Below, piece by piece: positions 8,863 through 16,291 of a stretch of 64,000 bases of DNA. The notes beneath the pieces are model-generated. The model ran no database searches, was not told where the DNA came from, and saw only the letters and a program-made list of their open reading frames with translations. Numbering within the stretch: position 1 is the stretch's first letter; every line of letters begins with the position of its first letter. The position numbers and the translations under genes are program-made. This stretch comes from Acidobacteriota bacterium (GTDB lineage: Bacteria; Acidobacteriota; Vicinamibacteria; Marinacidobacterales; Marinacidobacteraceae), in assembly GCA_022822745.1 (NCBI GenBank), contig JAJEAO010000011.1, forward strand, positions 23,921-87,920, given 5' to 3'.

Positions 8863-9990
8863 TTGTCACTCCCGCTCCGCCTGGCCAGCCCCGTCGAGAA
8901 GCGCCCCGGATCAGAGTCGCCGCCCTCCGGCGGGCGCGATCCGGACCTGCCGCTCGGGACCGTCGCGCTCTTCCGCGGAGACGCCCTGATGGCGTATGGC
9001 GACTGGCCGGTTCCCTCGATGATCCTGTCCGACGGCGCCTATGGAGTCGGCGGATTCCCGGGCGACCCACGGAGTCCCGAAGAGCTCGTGGAGTGGTACC
9101 GGCCCCATGTCGCCGCGTGGGCCGAACGCGCCCATCCAGCCACGACCCTGTGGTTCTGGAATACCGAGATCGGGTGGGCCCACGTGCATCCGCTGCTCTC
9201 GGATCACGGTTTCGAGTACGTCCAGACCGTCGTCTGGGACAAGGGCGTCGCTCACATCGCCGGGAACGTGAACGGCAAGACGATCCGTCAATTCCCGGTT
9301 GTCACGGAAGTTGCGGTTCTCTACCGACGGCGACCGCAGTTTCCGACGCCCGACGGCGTGCTGTCCGCGCAGCGGTGGATCCGCTACGAGTGGCGACGCG
9401 CCGGGCTGGCGTTGCACCTGGCCAATCGGGCTTGCGGCGTCAGGAACGCGGCGAGCCGGAAGTACCTCGCGCAGGACTGGCGCTGGTACTGGCCGCCGCC
9501 GGAGGCGATGGAGCGTCTCGCAGCCTACGCCAATGCCCGCGGCCGGCCGGAAGGCGCTCCCTACTTCTCGCTCGATGGCGTGACCGCACTCACGGCCGAT
9601 ACCTGGGCATCGCTCCGCGACCGCTGGAATCACCTCCACGGGCTGACCAACGTCTGGTCGCACCCGCCCCTGCACGGATCCGAGCGCTTCAAGGGAAGCC
9701 GGATGCGTTCGGCGCCTCGAGTCCACCGAGTCGGTCCGTCCGCGTCGGTTCACCTCAACCAGAAGCCGCTCGAGTTCATGCGTCGCATGCTCCTCGCGAC
9801 GACGGAGCCGGGAGACGTCGTGTGGGAGCCTTTCGGCGGTCTCTGCTCCGCCTCGGTGGCCGCCGTGGAGCTGGGACGTCACGCCTGCGCCGCCGAGACG
9901 GTGGAGCGCTTCGCCGATCTGGCAGCCCAGCGACTGGAGGAAGTCCGGATGCGGTCCGATCAGGATCTTTTCCGGGTTTCCTCGGCGTAG
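8863..9990 (+). CDS. DNA methyltransferase (beta-type amino-methyltransferase), probable modification subunit
   Basis: Predicted site-specific DNA amino-methyltransferase. The order of motifs is IV-like 'PSMILSDGAYGVGGF' near the N-terminus, then 'SVHLNQKPLEFMRRML' (motif X-like), then motif I 'EPGDVVWEPFGGLCSASVAAVELGR' near the C-terminus. That order is the beta-class permutation. The catalytic tetrapeptide, normally DPPY or SPPY, appears as 'DGAY', an uncommon form. The start is uncertain: no ATG precedes the conserved 'LPLGTVALFRGDAL' closely, so I use the in-frame TTG at 8863. The next gene begins 4 bp after the stop and looks like the cognate nuclease. Confidence 0.8.
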   Translation: MSLPLRLASPVEKRPGSESPPSGGRDPDLPLGTVALFRGDALMAYGDWPVPSMILSDGAYGVGGFPGDPRSPEELVEWYRPHVAAWAERAHPATTLWFWNTEIGWAHVHPLLSDHGFEYVQTVVWDKGVAHIAGNVNGKTIRQFPVVTEVAVLYRRRPQFPTPDGVLSAQRWIRYEWRRAGLALHLANRACGVRNAASRKYLAQDWRWYWPPPEAMERLAAYANARGRPEGAPYFSLDGVTALTADTWASLRDRWNHLHGLTNVWSHPPLHGSERFKGSRMRSAPRVHRVGPSASVHLNQKPLEFMRRMLLATTEPGDVVWEPFGGLCSASVAAVELGRHACAAETVERFADLAAQRLEEVRMRSDQDLFRVSSA

Positions 9991-9994
9991 AGCG

Positions 9995-10906
9995 GTGTCT
10001 GCTCCGCCACCCCCCGAGGCGCCCCGCCTGGACCCGGCGCAGCCGGAGACCCGCCTGGTGGGCCGCGTCCACCGGGCTCTCCTGGCGCTGCCCGGGCACT
10101 TCTCGTCGCGAACCAGCATCGAAGGACTGGCGGCGACGGATCTCTTCGCGCTGAACACGGTCCTGGCGATGGCGATCGAGATCCAGGTGGTCGAGACGCT
10201 GAACCGGATGCGGAGCATCTGGGATCCGAACGGCGAATGGCCACTGTTCCATTTCCTGCGCCAGGCCCAGACTTTTCCGGACGTGCTCCTTCAACGTCCC
10301 ACTCGTGACGGCGGTCGGGAAGTTCTCCTGGGGATCGAGCTCAAGGGGTGGTACCTGCTCTCCAAGGAAGGTGTTCCGAGCTTCCGGTACACCGCGACGC
10401 CCGCCGCATGCTCTCCGCGCGACCTGCTCGCCGTCGTTCCGTGGCATCTGGGGAACGTGATGTCCGGAACACCGACGGTGCGCACACCGGGAGTCTGGTC
10501 GGCTGTTCACGCGGCGACGTACCGGAACTACTGGTGGAGGCACCGGAGGCGCGCCCGGTCCAGCCCCGACATCGTCGCTCCGGAAAACACGCGGCCCTAC
10601 AGCGGCCGGGAGCGGACATCGGATCGCCCGGTCTCCGATCACGGCGGGAACTTCGGTCGTATCGCTCGCATCGGCATCATGAAGGACTGGATCCGGGAAC
10701 AGCGGGAGCTCTCCATCGCGGGAATTCCGACTCGGAACTGGATCGCTTTCCTGCGCCAGCACGCCGAGGGAGGCGATCCGGATGTGGTGTTCCGGAAACT
10801 GCAAGGAGAGATCGAGAGAGTCCACTCCGGGAGCGCCGGGGATCGGGCGCGTCGGATTCTGGACGCGTTGAAGGGGCTGCGTGAGGACCTGCCCGCTGCG
10901 GATTAG
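9995..10906 (+). CDS. Putative restriction endonuclease partner of the methyltransferase
   Basis: 303 residues, GTG start 4 bp after the methyltransferase stop, so the two are almost certainly co-expressed. I do not recognise the family as a whole. A possible PD-(D/E)xK nuclease core is visible: 'FPDVLLQR' followed about 15 residues later by 'VLLGIELKGWYLL' (PD...E-x-K). An upstream helix-rich segment 'FALNTVLAMAIEIQVVETLNRMRSIWDP' precedes it. Pairing with a modification methylase plus this motif suggests a type II restriction enzyme. The recognition site cannot be predicted from what I see. Confidence 0.6.
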   Translation: MSAPPPPEAPRLDPAQPETRLVGRVHRALLALPGHFSSRTSIEGLAATDLFALNTVLAMAIEIQVVETLNRMRSIWDPNGEWPLFHFLRQAQTFPDVLLQRPTRDGGREVLLGIELKGWYLLSKEGVPSFRYTATPAACSPRDLLAVVPWHLGNVMSGTPTVRTPGVWSAVHAATYRNYWWRHRRRARSSPDIVAPENTRPYSGRERTSDRPVSDHGGNFGRIARIGIMKDWIREQRELSIAGIPTRNWIAFLRQHAEGGDPDVVFRKLQGEIERVHSGSAGDRARRILDALKGLREDLPAAD

Positions 10907-10972
10907 CGCCAGCTCCATCCCGGCCGGTCGGCGTCGTCGGGCCGCGGTCTTCGCGCCAGGGGTCTTCCTCCG

Positions 10973-11683
10973 GTGACCGGGTTCCGGACCTTCGCCGCGC
11001 CGCATCTCGTCGCGATCGCGCTGACCCTGGTGGTTCCGGCGGCGCTCGCGTGGTGGGCTCGGCGGCGGGGACCGTCCGCTGCGCGGGCGATCTCGATCGG
11101 GTGGGCGGGGGTCATGGCGGCGAACGAGGTTCTCTACTGGTCGGTCCGCTGGATCGAACTCGGCCCGTGGGGGTTCCTCGCGAACCACCTGCCGCTCAAC
11201 CTGTGCGGCGCCGCGGTGCTCCTGACCATCGCCACTCTGGTTTCGCCGCGACGATGGGCCTACGGCATCCTCTATTTCTGGGGCCTGGTGGGCGCCGGCA
11301 ACGCCGTGCTGACGCCGGGCGCGCTCGCCGTGGACTTCCCCGAGTACCGGTTCTTCCAGTACTTCGTCGCCCATTCGGGGATCGTGGGCGCGGTCCTGTT
11401 CATGACCTGGGGGCTCGGACAGCGCCCCGGGGTTCGCGACCTGGTGCGCGCCTTCGTCGCCCTGAACGGCCTCGCGCTCCTCGCCGCGGCGGCGAACCTG
11501 CTGCTCGGCGCGAACTACCTCTACCTCAGCGCCCCGCCGCCGGGGACGGTCTCCCCGTTCTTCTTCGCCCCGTGGCCCTGGTACCTCCTCTTGCTGGAGT
11601 TCCTCGGCGCGGCCATGTTCCTCCTCGTGCTGGCGCCCTTCCTGGGGCGGCGGAACCGTCCCTCCCGCGCCTCGCCCGGCTGA
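10973..11683 (+). CDS. YwaF/TIGR02206-like integral membrane protein
   Basis: 236 residues with six or seven hydrophobic segments and the pattern 'NHLPLNLCGAAVLLTIATL', 'FWGLVGAGNAVLTP', 'FFQYFVAHSGIVGAVLFM' and a terminal 'PWPWYLLLLEFLGAAMFLL'. These match my recollection of the TIGR02206/YwaF family of membrane proteins, whose function is unknown. It starts with GTG and stands alone between the restriction-like gene and the regulator at 11776. Confidence 0.75.
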   Translation: MTGFRTFAAPHLVAIALTLVVPAALAWWARRRGPSAARAISIGWAGVMAANEVLYWSVRWIELGPWGFLANHLPLNLCGAAVLLTIATLVSPRRWAYGILYFWGLVGAGNAVLTPGALAVDFPEYRFFQYFVAHSGIVGAVLFMTWGLGQRPGVRDLVRAFVALNGLALLAAAANLLLGANYLYLSAPPPGTVSPFFFAPWPWYLLLLEFLGAAMFLLVLAPFLGRRNRPSRASPG

Positions 11684-11775
11684 CCCCGACCGGGAACCGA
11701 CCGCTCCCCCGTCGTCGCCAAACCGTCCGGTATTCTGGTCGGTAACCGCTAATTCCGGGTCGAATACGGAACACG

Positions 11776-12117
11776 ATGATGAAACGCCGCCACGCCACGC
11801 TCCCGCTGCCCGTCTTCCCGCTGCTCCGGAAGCTGGGTTCGGATCTGCGCGACGCCCGCCGCCGTCGCCGGATCCCCACCGCCCTGATGGCGGAGCGCGC
11901 GATGTTCTCCCGCACCACGCTCCATCGGATCGAACGCGGCGATCCGGGGGTCTCCCTCGGGAACTACGCGCGCGTCCTGTGGGTCCTCGGCCTCCACCGG
12001 GGTCTCGGGGATCTGGCGGACCCGGCCCGGGATCCGGTCGGACTCGAACTCGAGCGGGAACGGCTTCCCCGGAGAATTCGCCTGCCGACGCGGGATCCCG
12101 GGGACAGCGCCTCGTGA
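11776..12117 (+). CDS. HipB-like XRE-family DNA-binding protein
   Basis: 113 residues with one helix-turn-helix: 'LGSDLRDARRRRRIPTALMAERAMFSRTTLHRIERGDPGVSLGNYARVLWVLGL'. This is the HipB/XRE layout (antitoxin and operator-binding protein). A TATTCT sequence about 45 bp upstream may be a -10 element. Its TGA overlaps a GTG that begins a HipA-like reading frame, as in hipBA operons. It may now act without a functional toxin. Confidence 0.8.
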   Translation: MMKRRHATLPLPVFPLLRKLGSDLRDARRRRRIPTALMAERAMFSRTTLHRIERGDPGVSLGNYARVLWVLGLHRGLGDLADPARDPVGLELERERLPRRIRLPTRDPGDSAS

Positions 12118-12386
12118 CGGAGCCTCGGGCCGTCGTCTTCCTCGGCCACGGGGGCTTCGACCAGCCGGTGGGAACGCTCTGGCTGCGCCGTCGGGGCGGC
12201 CGCGAGACCGCCTCGTTCCGCTACGCGCGCGAGTGGCTTCTCCATCCCGGCTGCTTCGCCCTTGATCCGGCCCTGCCGCTCGGTCCGGGCGCATCGGCAT
12301 CCCGGCGCGCGAGCAGTACCGCATGGAATCGGCCTTCGTCCCGAGCGCGGCCTGAGCCTGCAGCCGCCCCGCGGCGGCGGGAGTAG
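12114..12386 (+). pseudogene. Truncated HipA: first half of the N-terminal subdomain only
   Basis: A GTG overlapping the hipB stop (GTGA) opens a 90-codon frame. It reads 'VVFLGHGGFDQPVGTLWLRRRGGRETASFRYAREWLLHPGCFALDPALPL', the typical HipA N-terminal start. After 'ALPL' it turns into Arg/Ser/Pro-rich sequence without HipA character, and no kinase core follows before the next gene at 12398. Most HipA proteins exceed 400 residues. I read it as a 3'-deleted toxin. The fragment is even shorter than a HipS subunit, so a HipBST-type arrangement is unlikely. Confidence 0.65.
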
Positions 12387-12400
12387 CATTCGCCGCCGTG
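12384..12400 (+). promoter_or_regulatory. -10-like element TAGCAT 8 nt before the ychF-like GTG
   Basis: TAGCAT at 12384-12389 is followed by 8 nt and the GTG at 12398, with no Shine-Dalgarno sequence. A transcript starting the usual distance from this -10 would be essentially leaderless. Similar spacing is seen at several other genes in the window. Confidence 0.45.
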
Positions 12401-13462
12401 CGCGCCGGGATTGTGGGATTCGCCGCCGCCGGGAAGAAGACCCTCTTCTCGCTGCTCACCCGCGCCGCGGCGGTGGGCTACTCCCGGGAGGCCCGTCGGG
12501 GCGTCCTCGCGGTTCCCGACGCGCGGCTCGAGACGCTGGCCCGGCTCCACGGATCCCGGAAGACCACCCCGGCCACTCTCGAGCTGGTGCTTCTCCCGGC
12601 GCTGCGGCCGGGCGCCTCGGGCGTCACCGAAAACCTGGCCGCGATCCGCGATGTGGACGTCGTCGTCCACGTGGCGCGCGCCTTCGAGGATCCGTCGGTC
12701 CCCTCGCCGTTCGACTCGGTGGATCCCGTCCGCGACGCGACGAACCTCGAGCTGGAGTTCCTGCTCGCCGACCTCGCGGTGCTGGAGAAGCGCCTCGGGC
12801 GCCTTCGCTACGACCGCGCGCGGGGCAAGCCGGAGGCAATCCGCGGTGAGGCGGATCGGCTGGAGCGCGCGCGGCGGTTCGTGGAGGCGGAGCGGCCCCT
12901 GCGCGATGTCCTGTCCCGCGACGAGCGGAAGGCGCTCGCGGGCTACGGGCTGATGAGCGCCAAGCCGCAGTTGATCGTCGTCAACATGGGGGAGGAGGAC
13001 ATCAGCGCCCGTCCGGAGGATCAACCCGGGTTCGGGGCTCTCGCCGCTCTCGGTGAAACCCGGCTGGCGTCGGTCTCGGCGCGGATCGAGGCCGAGATCG
13101 CCGACCTCGAAGACGAGGACGCCGCCGAGTTCCGCGCCGATCTCGGAGTGGAATCGGGCGCCGCCGAGCGGATCGTGCGCGCCGTCTTCGAGCTGATGGA
13201 CCGGGCCACGTTCTATACCGCGGGCGAGACCGAAGCCCGCGCCTGGCTGGTGCGGCGGAACACGCGCGCTCAGGAGGCGGCCGGATCCATCCATTCCGAC
13301 ATGGAGCGGGGGTTCATCCGCGCCGAGGTCGTCGCTTTCGAGACGCTCGTCGAGTGCGGCTCGTGGGACGGGGCCCGCGCCCGGGGCGCGCTGCGCCTGG
13401 AAGGGAAGGACTACCCGGTCCAGGACGGCGATGTCCTCGTGATCCGGTTCGCCGTGGGCTGA
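12398..13462 (+). CDS. ychF: YchF/OLA1-like P-loop ATPase with altered nucleotide-binding loop
   Basis: 354 residues, the usual YchF length. The C-terminal DUF933/TGS-like part is clear: 'ELMDRATFYTAGETEARAWLVRRNTRAQEAAGSIHSDMERGFIRAEVV' and 'VQDGDVLVIRF'. The N-terminal G1 loop reads 'GIVGFAAAGKKTLFSLLT', where YchF normally has GxPNVGKSTLF. The Pro-Asn is lost and the Ser after GK is a Lys, so Mg-nucleotide binding may be changed. The rest of the fold appears intact. YchF binds ribosomes and hydrolyses ATP in studied bacteria. Activity of this variant is uncertain. Confidence 0.82.
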   Translation: MRAGIVGFAAAGKKTLFSLLTRAAAVGYSREARRGVLAVPDARLETLARLHGSRKTTPATLELVLLPALRPGASGVTENLAAIRDVDVVVHVARAFEDPSVPSPFDSVDPVRDATNLELEFLLADLAVLEKRLGRLRYDRARGKPEAIRGEADRLERARRFVEAERPLRDVLSRDERKALAGYGLMSAKPQLIVVNMGEEDISARPEDQPGFGALAALGETRLASVSARIEAEIADLEDEDAAEFRADLGVESGAAERIVRAVFELMDRATFYTAGETEARAWLVRRNTRAQEAAGSIHSDMERGFIRAEVVAFETLVECGSWDGARARGALRLEGKDYPVQDGDVLVIRFAVG

Positions 13463-13471
13463 CCCCCGTTC

Positions 13472-14926
13472 TCAGCCATCCGGCGCCGGATCCGTCCCGT
13501 GGGGATCGCGCCGCACCGCCAGCATGTCCGGCGTCGCGATCTCGACTCCGGCGGCGTCGAACACGTCCATGACCTTCTCCCGGAGGGCCGCCTCGAGCGC
13601 CACCATCGAGTCGGCTTCCCGGATGTTGGCGTGGAGTTCGTAGTCCACGCCGAAGTTGCCGAAGCCGCGGGGGAGAACCCGGGGCGCGGGATCGTCGAGG
13701 ATCCCGGGCGTGCGCGCCGCCGCCTCCAGCAGCAGATCGCGCGCCTTCCGCCACGGCAGGTCGTAGCCGAGCCCGGCGACGACCACGACCGCGAGTTCCC
13801 CGCGCGTCGCCGCCTCGCTGAAGTTGACGACCTGATCGCGCAGCACGACCCCGTTCGGGATCGTGACCTCCTCGTTCCGCAGGGTGCGAATCCGGGTCAC
13901 GATCAGGGTCCGGGCGAAGACCTTGCCCTCCGTGTCCCCGATCTTCACCCGGTCGCCCACCCGGAACGCGCTGGTGTAGGTGAGGACGAGGCCGGAGACG
14001 AGGTTCCCGATCGCCGAGCCCGATCCGAGCGTCACCATGGCGCCGAGGAACAGCGAGAATCCGTCGAAGAAGCGGGATCCCGAGCCGGGCAGGTACGGGA
14101 ACGCGAACATGAGCGCGAAGAAGATCGTGAGCAGCCGGAGCACCGAGTAGGTGGCGTCGGCCCAGTCCGGGTCGAAGCCGCCGATCGTCAGGTCGCCCCG
14201 TCCCACGGCGAACCGCAGGATGCGCAGCAGCCGGAGGAACAGGAACGCGGTGACGACGATCACCGCGATCGTGAACAGGTTCGGGAGCCAGCGGATGATG
14301 CCGAGGGCGACCTCCGCCGCCGGAGCGCCGACGAACCGGAGGATCCGGTCTCCCCAGGCCGCCGTGGCCGGGAAGAAGGTCAGGACCAGCGGGACATAGA
14401 GATAGAGGAGGAGCAGGACCAGCAGCGCCCGCGCGATCCGCACCACGGCGAGCACGGTTTCCGCGATCCGGTCGCGGCGCACCAGGTCCACGCCCCGGAA
14501 CTGCACCTGCTCGCCAGCCTCCCGCCACGCGGAGACCCGCGTCCGCGCGACTCCGGTCGCCCGTCGGAGGAAGCGCAGCAGCACGACCAGGAGGGCGGTG
14601 GAGACGACGGTGAAGACGCCGCCGCGAACCAGCCCGCGGATGCGCTCGGCCTCGGCGCGGCCGAGCTCGGCGAAGAACCGCGTCCCCTCCTCCAGACCGC
14701 TCCACCACGTGTACCCGAGCAGCAGGAAACCCAGACCCGCCGAGGACCACCGGGCCCAGCGCAGCAGCGTCTGCCGCAGGGGAGGTTCGGCCACGCGCCG
14801 CAGCAGAACCCCGATCGTTCCCGCGAGCGCCCACGCCGCGAAGGCCGCGAACAGCGGAAAGAGGACGAGATGCTGGGTCAGATCCCCGACGCCGGCGTCG
14901 GTGAGCCACTGACGGAGGACTTCCAC
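13472..14926 (-). CDS. MscS-family mechanosensitive channel
   Basis: 484 residues. Several N-terminal membrane helices lead to the pore-helix/beta-domain signature 'FSLFLGAMVTLGSGSAIGNLVSGLVLTYTSAFRVGDRVKIGDTEGKV' and 'IRTLRNEEVTIPNGVVL', which define the MscS family. The C-terminal cytoplasmic domain ends 'FDAAGVEIATPDMLAVRRDP'. It probably releases osmolytes on hypo-osmotic shock from the inner membrane. The GTG at 14926 has an AGGAG about 9 nt upstream and a TATCAT -10-like element further up. Confidence 0.9.
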   Translation of the reverse strand: MEVLRQWLTDAGVGDLTQHLVLFPLFAAFAAWALAGTIGVLLRRVAEPPLRQTLLRWARWSSAGLGFLLLGYTWWSGLEEGTRFFAELGRAEAERIRGLVRGGVFTVVSTALLVVLLRFLRRATGVARTRVSAWREAGEQVQFRGVDLVRRDRIAETVLAVVRIARALLVLLLLYLYVPLVLTFFPATAAWGDRILRFVGAPAAEVALGIIRWLPNLFTIAVIVVTAFLFLRLLRILRFAVGRGDLTIGGFDPDWADATYSVLRLLTIFFALMFAFPYLPGSGSRFFDGFSLFLGAMVTLGSGSAIGNLVSGLVLTYTSAFRVGDRVKIGDTEGKVFARTLIVTRIRTLRNEEVTIPNGVVLRDQVVNFSEAATRGELAVVVVAGLGYDLPWRKARDLLLEAAARTPGILDDPAPRVLPRGFGNFGVDYELHANIREADSMVALEAALREKVMDVFDAAGVEIATPDMLAVRRDPHGTDPAPDG

Positions 14927-14999
14927 GAACGACGGCTCCTGCTGCGGGCCGATGATACGGCCGCACGGCTCCTCCGGGGTTGCCTCGCCGGGGCGGCTC

Positions 15000-15920
15000 C
15001 TACGAGGCCAGCCGCACCGCCCGGAAACGCTCGAACCGGGTCTCGAGGAATCGGTGGTCCGGTCGGGCGACCCGGCTTCGCGGCTGATGGATGCGCTTGC
15101 CGTGCAGGAGCTTCAGTCCGTGCTCGAGCATGGGGCCGTCCTCCTCCTCGCGAATCCGGCGCTGGACCTCGATGACCCGGCGATCGGGATGGACTCCGAT
15201 GAACAATCCGTCAAAGGCGGCGTGGTGCAGTTTGCAGAGCGAGAGACCATTCGGAACGACCGGCTCGCCCCCTTCCGAGTCGGGCACGATGTGCGCCGCG
15301 TCGAGGAGCTCCCGGTGCCCCAGCCGGCAGAACGCGCACTGTTCCCGGTAGGCGGCCAGAACCCGCTCGCGGAAAGCGCGCTGGTGGAGGCGCGCGTACC
15401 GCTTCGCGGAGACGTACCGCCGGACGGCGGAATCCTCGCCGAGGGCCTCCCGCCGCGGCAGTTCGAGCCCGCGCAGCAGTTGGACCTCGAAGGTCAGGGC
15501 GCCGGGGTGGTCCCCGACGATCGCGACCGGCCACTCGGCGAGGTAAATCCCCGGGCGGACGCCAACCAGCCAGACGAGCGGCTTTCCCCGGGTCATCGCT
15601 TCCCGCAGCCGCCGGTTGTCCCAGGCTTCGGGGTCGGCGCCCCGGTACCGGTAGCGCAGCAACCCTGCGCCCTCGTCGAACGAGTCCTCGTAGGGCGGCG
15701 GCTGATTCGGTTTCGGGGCAGCGGTCCGGATGGACAGCGCCGCGTCGCACACCTTGGGACACCAGATGCCCATCTGGCTCACGAGAGGGAGACGACGACC
15801 GTCCGGGAGTCGAAAGCCGCCGTGGAGGCCCGCCCACGAGAAGAGCCCGTCGTTCCTCCCGGACTCCCGTTCCAGCCAGGCGAAGACAGCGGCGCGGATC
15901 TCCTCGTCCCCCGGCGTCAC
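15000..15920 (-). CDS. HNH endonuclease domain protein
   Basis: 306 residues. The C-terminal part carries an HNH zinc-site pattern: 'CAFCRLGHRELLDAAHIVPDSEGGEPVVPNGLSLCKLHHAAFDGLFIGV' (CxxC, AHI, N, LHH). The N-terminal two-thirds ('WPVAIVGDHPGALTFEVQLLR') resembles restriction-type HNH proteins with an unclassified sensor domain. The ORF-track extension to 16571 runs into tandem repeats, so I start at the GTG at 15920 ('VTPGDEEIRAAVFAWLERE'). No methyltransferase is adjacent. It may be a restriction or defence nuclease. Confidence 0.75.
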   Translation of the reverse strand: MTPGDEEIRAAVFAWLERESGRNDGLFSWAGLHGGFRLPDGRRLPLVSQMGIWCPKVCDAALSIRTAAPKPNQPPPYEDSFDEGAGLLRYRYRGADPEAWDNRRLREAMTRGKPLVWLVGVRPGIYLAEWPVAIVGDHPGALTFEVQLLRGLELPRREALGEDSAVRRYVSAKRYARLHQRAFRERVLAAYREQCAFCRLGHRELLDAAHIVPDSEGGEPVVPNGLSLCKLHHAAFDGLFIGVHPDRRVIEVQRRIREEEDGPMLEHGLKLLHGKRIHQPRSRVARPDHRFLETRFERFRAVRLAS

Positions 15921-15954
15921 GGTTTCCCAGGCTACCAGGCGATGGCGCGGGCCA

Positions 15955-16285
15955 CCGGCGCTCGCCGGTGCGCCGGGCTGGTTCTCGCGGTAGCGGCCCT
16001 GCCCGGCAGGGAGTACGCCGGCGCCGGGGTTGCCGGCGCGCCGGGCCGGTTCTCGCGGTAGCGGCCCCGCCCGGCGGGAAATACGCCGGCGCCGGCATTG
16101 CCGGCGCGCCGGGCCGGTTCTCGCGGTGCCGGCCCCGCCCCGCACGGAGGGACGCGAACGCCACGCGCTTCGCGGGGAATTGCCACTCTGGAGTGTGGCG
16201 CTCCATACGAGTGGCGCCGGCATTGCCGGCGCGCCGGGCTCCGCCCGGCAGGAAGTACGCCGGCGCCCGCGAACGGGCCGGCGCA
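15955..16285 (+). repeat. Tandem 68-bp GC-rich repeat block (dispersed family with GGTTCTCGCGGTAGCGGCC core)
   Basis: The core 'GGTTCTCGCGGTAGCGGCC' recurs at about 15980 and 16048, with a variant at 16116, so the unit is 68 bp. Each unit contains the palindromic GCCGGCGCGCCGG. The block then includes 'GGAATTGCCACTCTGGAG...GCGCTCCATA', which also occurs near 44.5 kb. Related cores appear inverted at 44.4-44.7 kb and as 110-bp units at 63.5-63.9 kb. Nothing coding is visible between 15921 and 16291. Confidence 0.85.
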
Positions 16286-16291
16286 GTAGCC

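Noticed and set aside
12114-12386. HipS subunit of a HipBST system
   Set aside because: No HipT kinase follows, and the recognisable HipA part is only about 55 residues, shorter than HipS.
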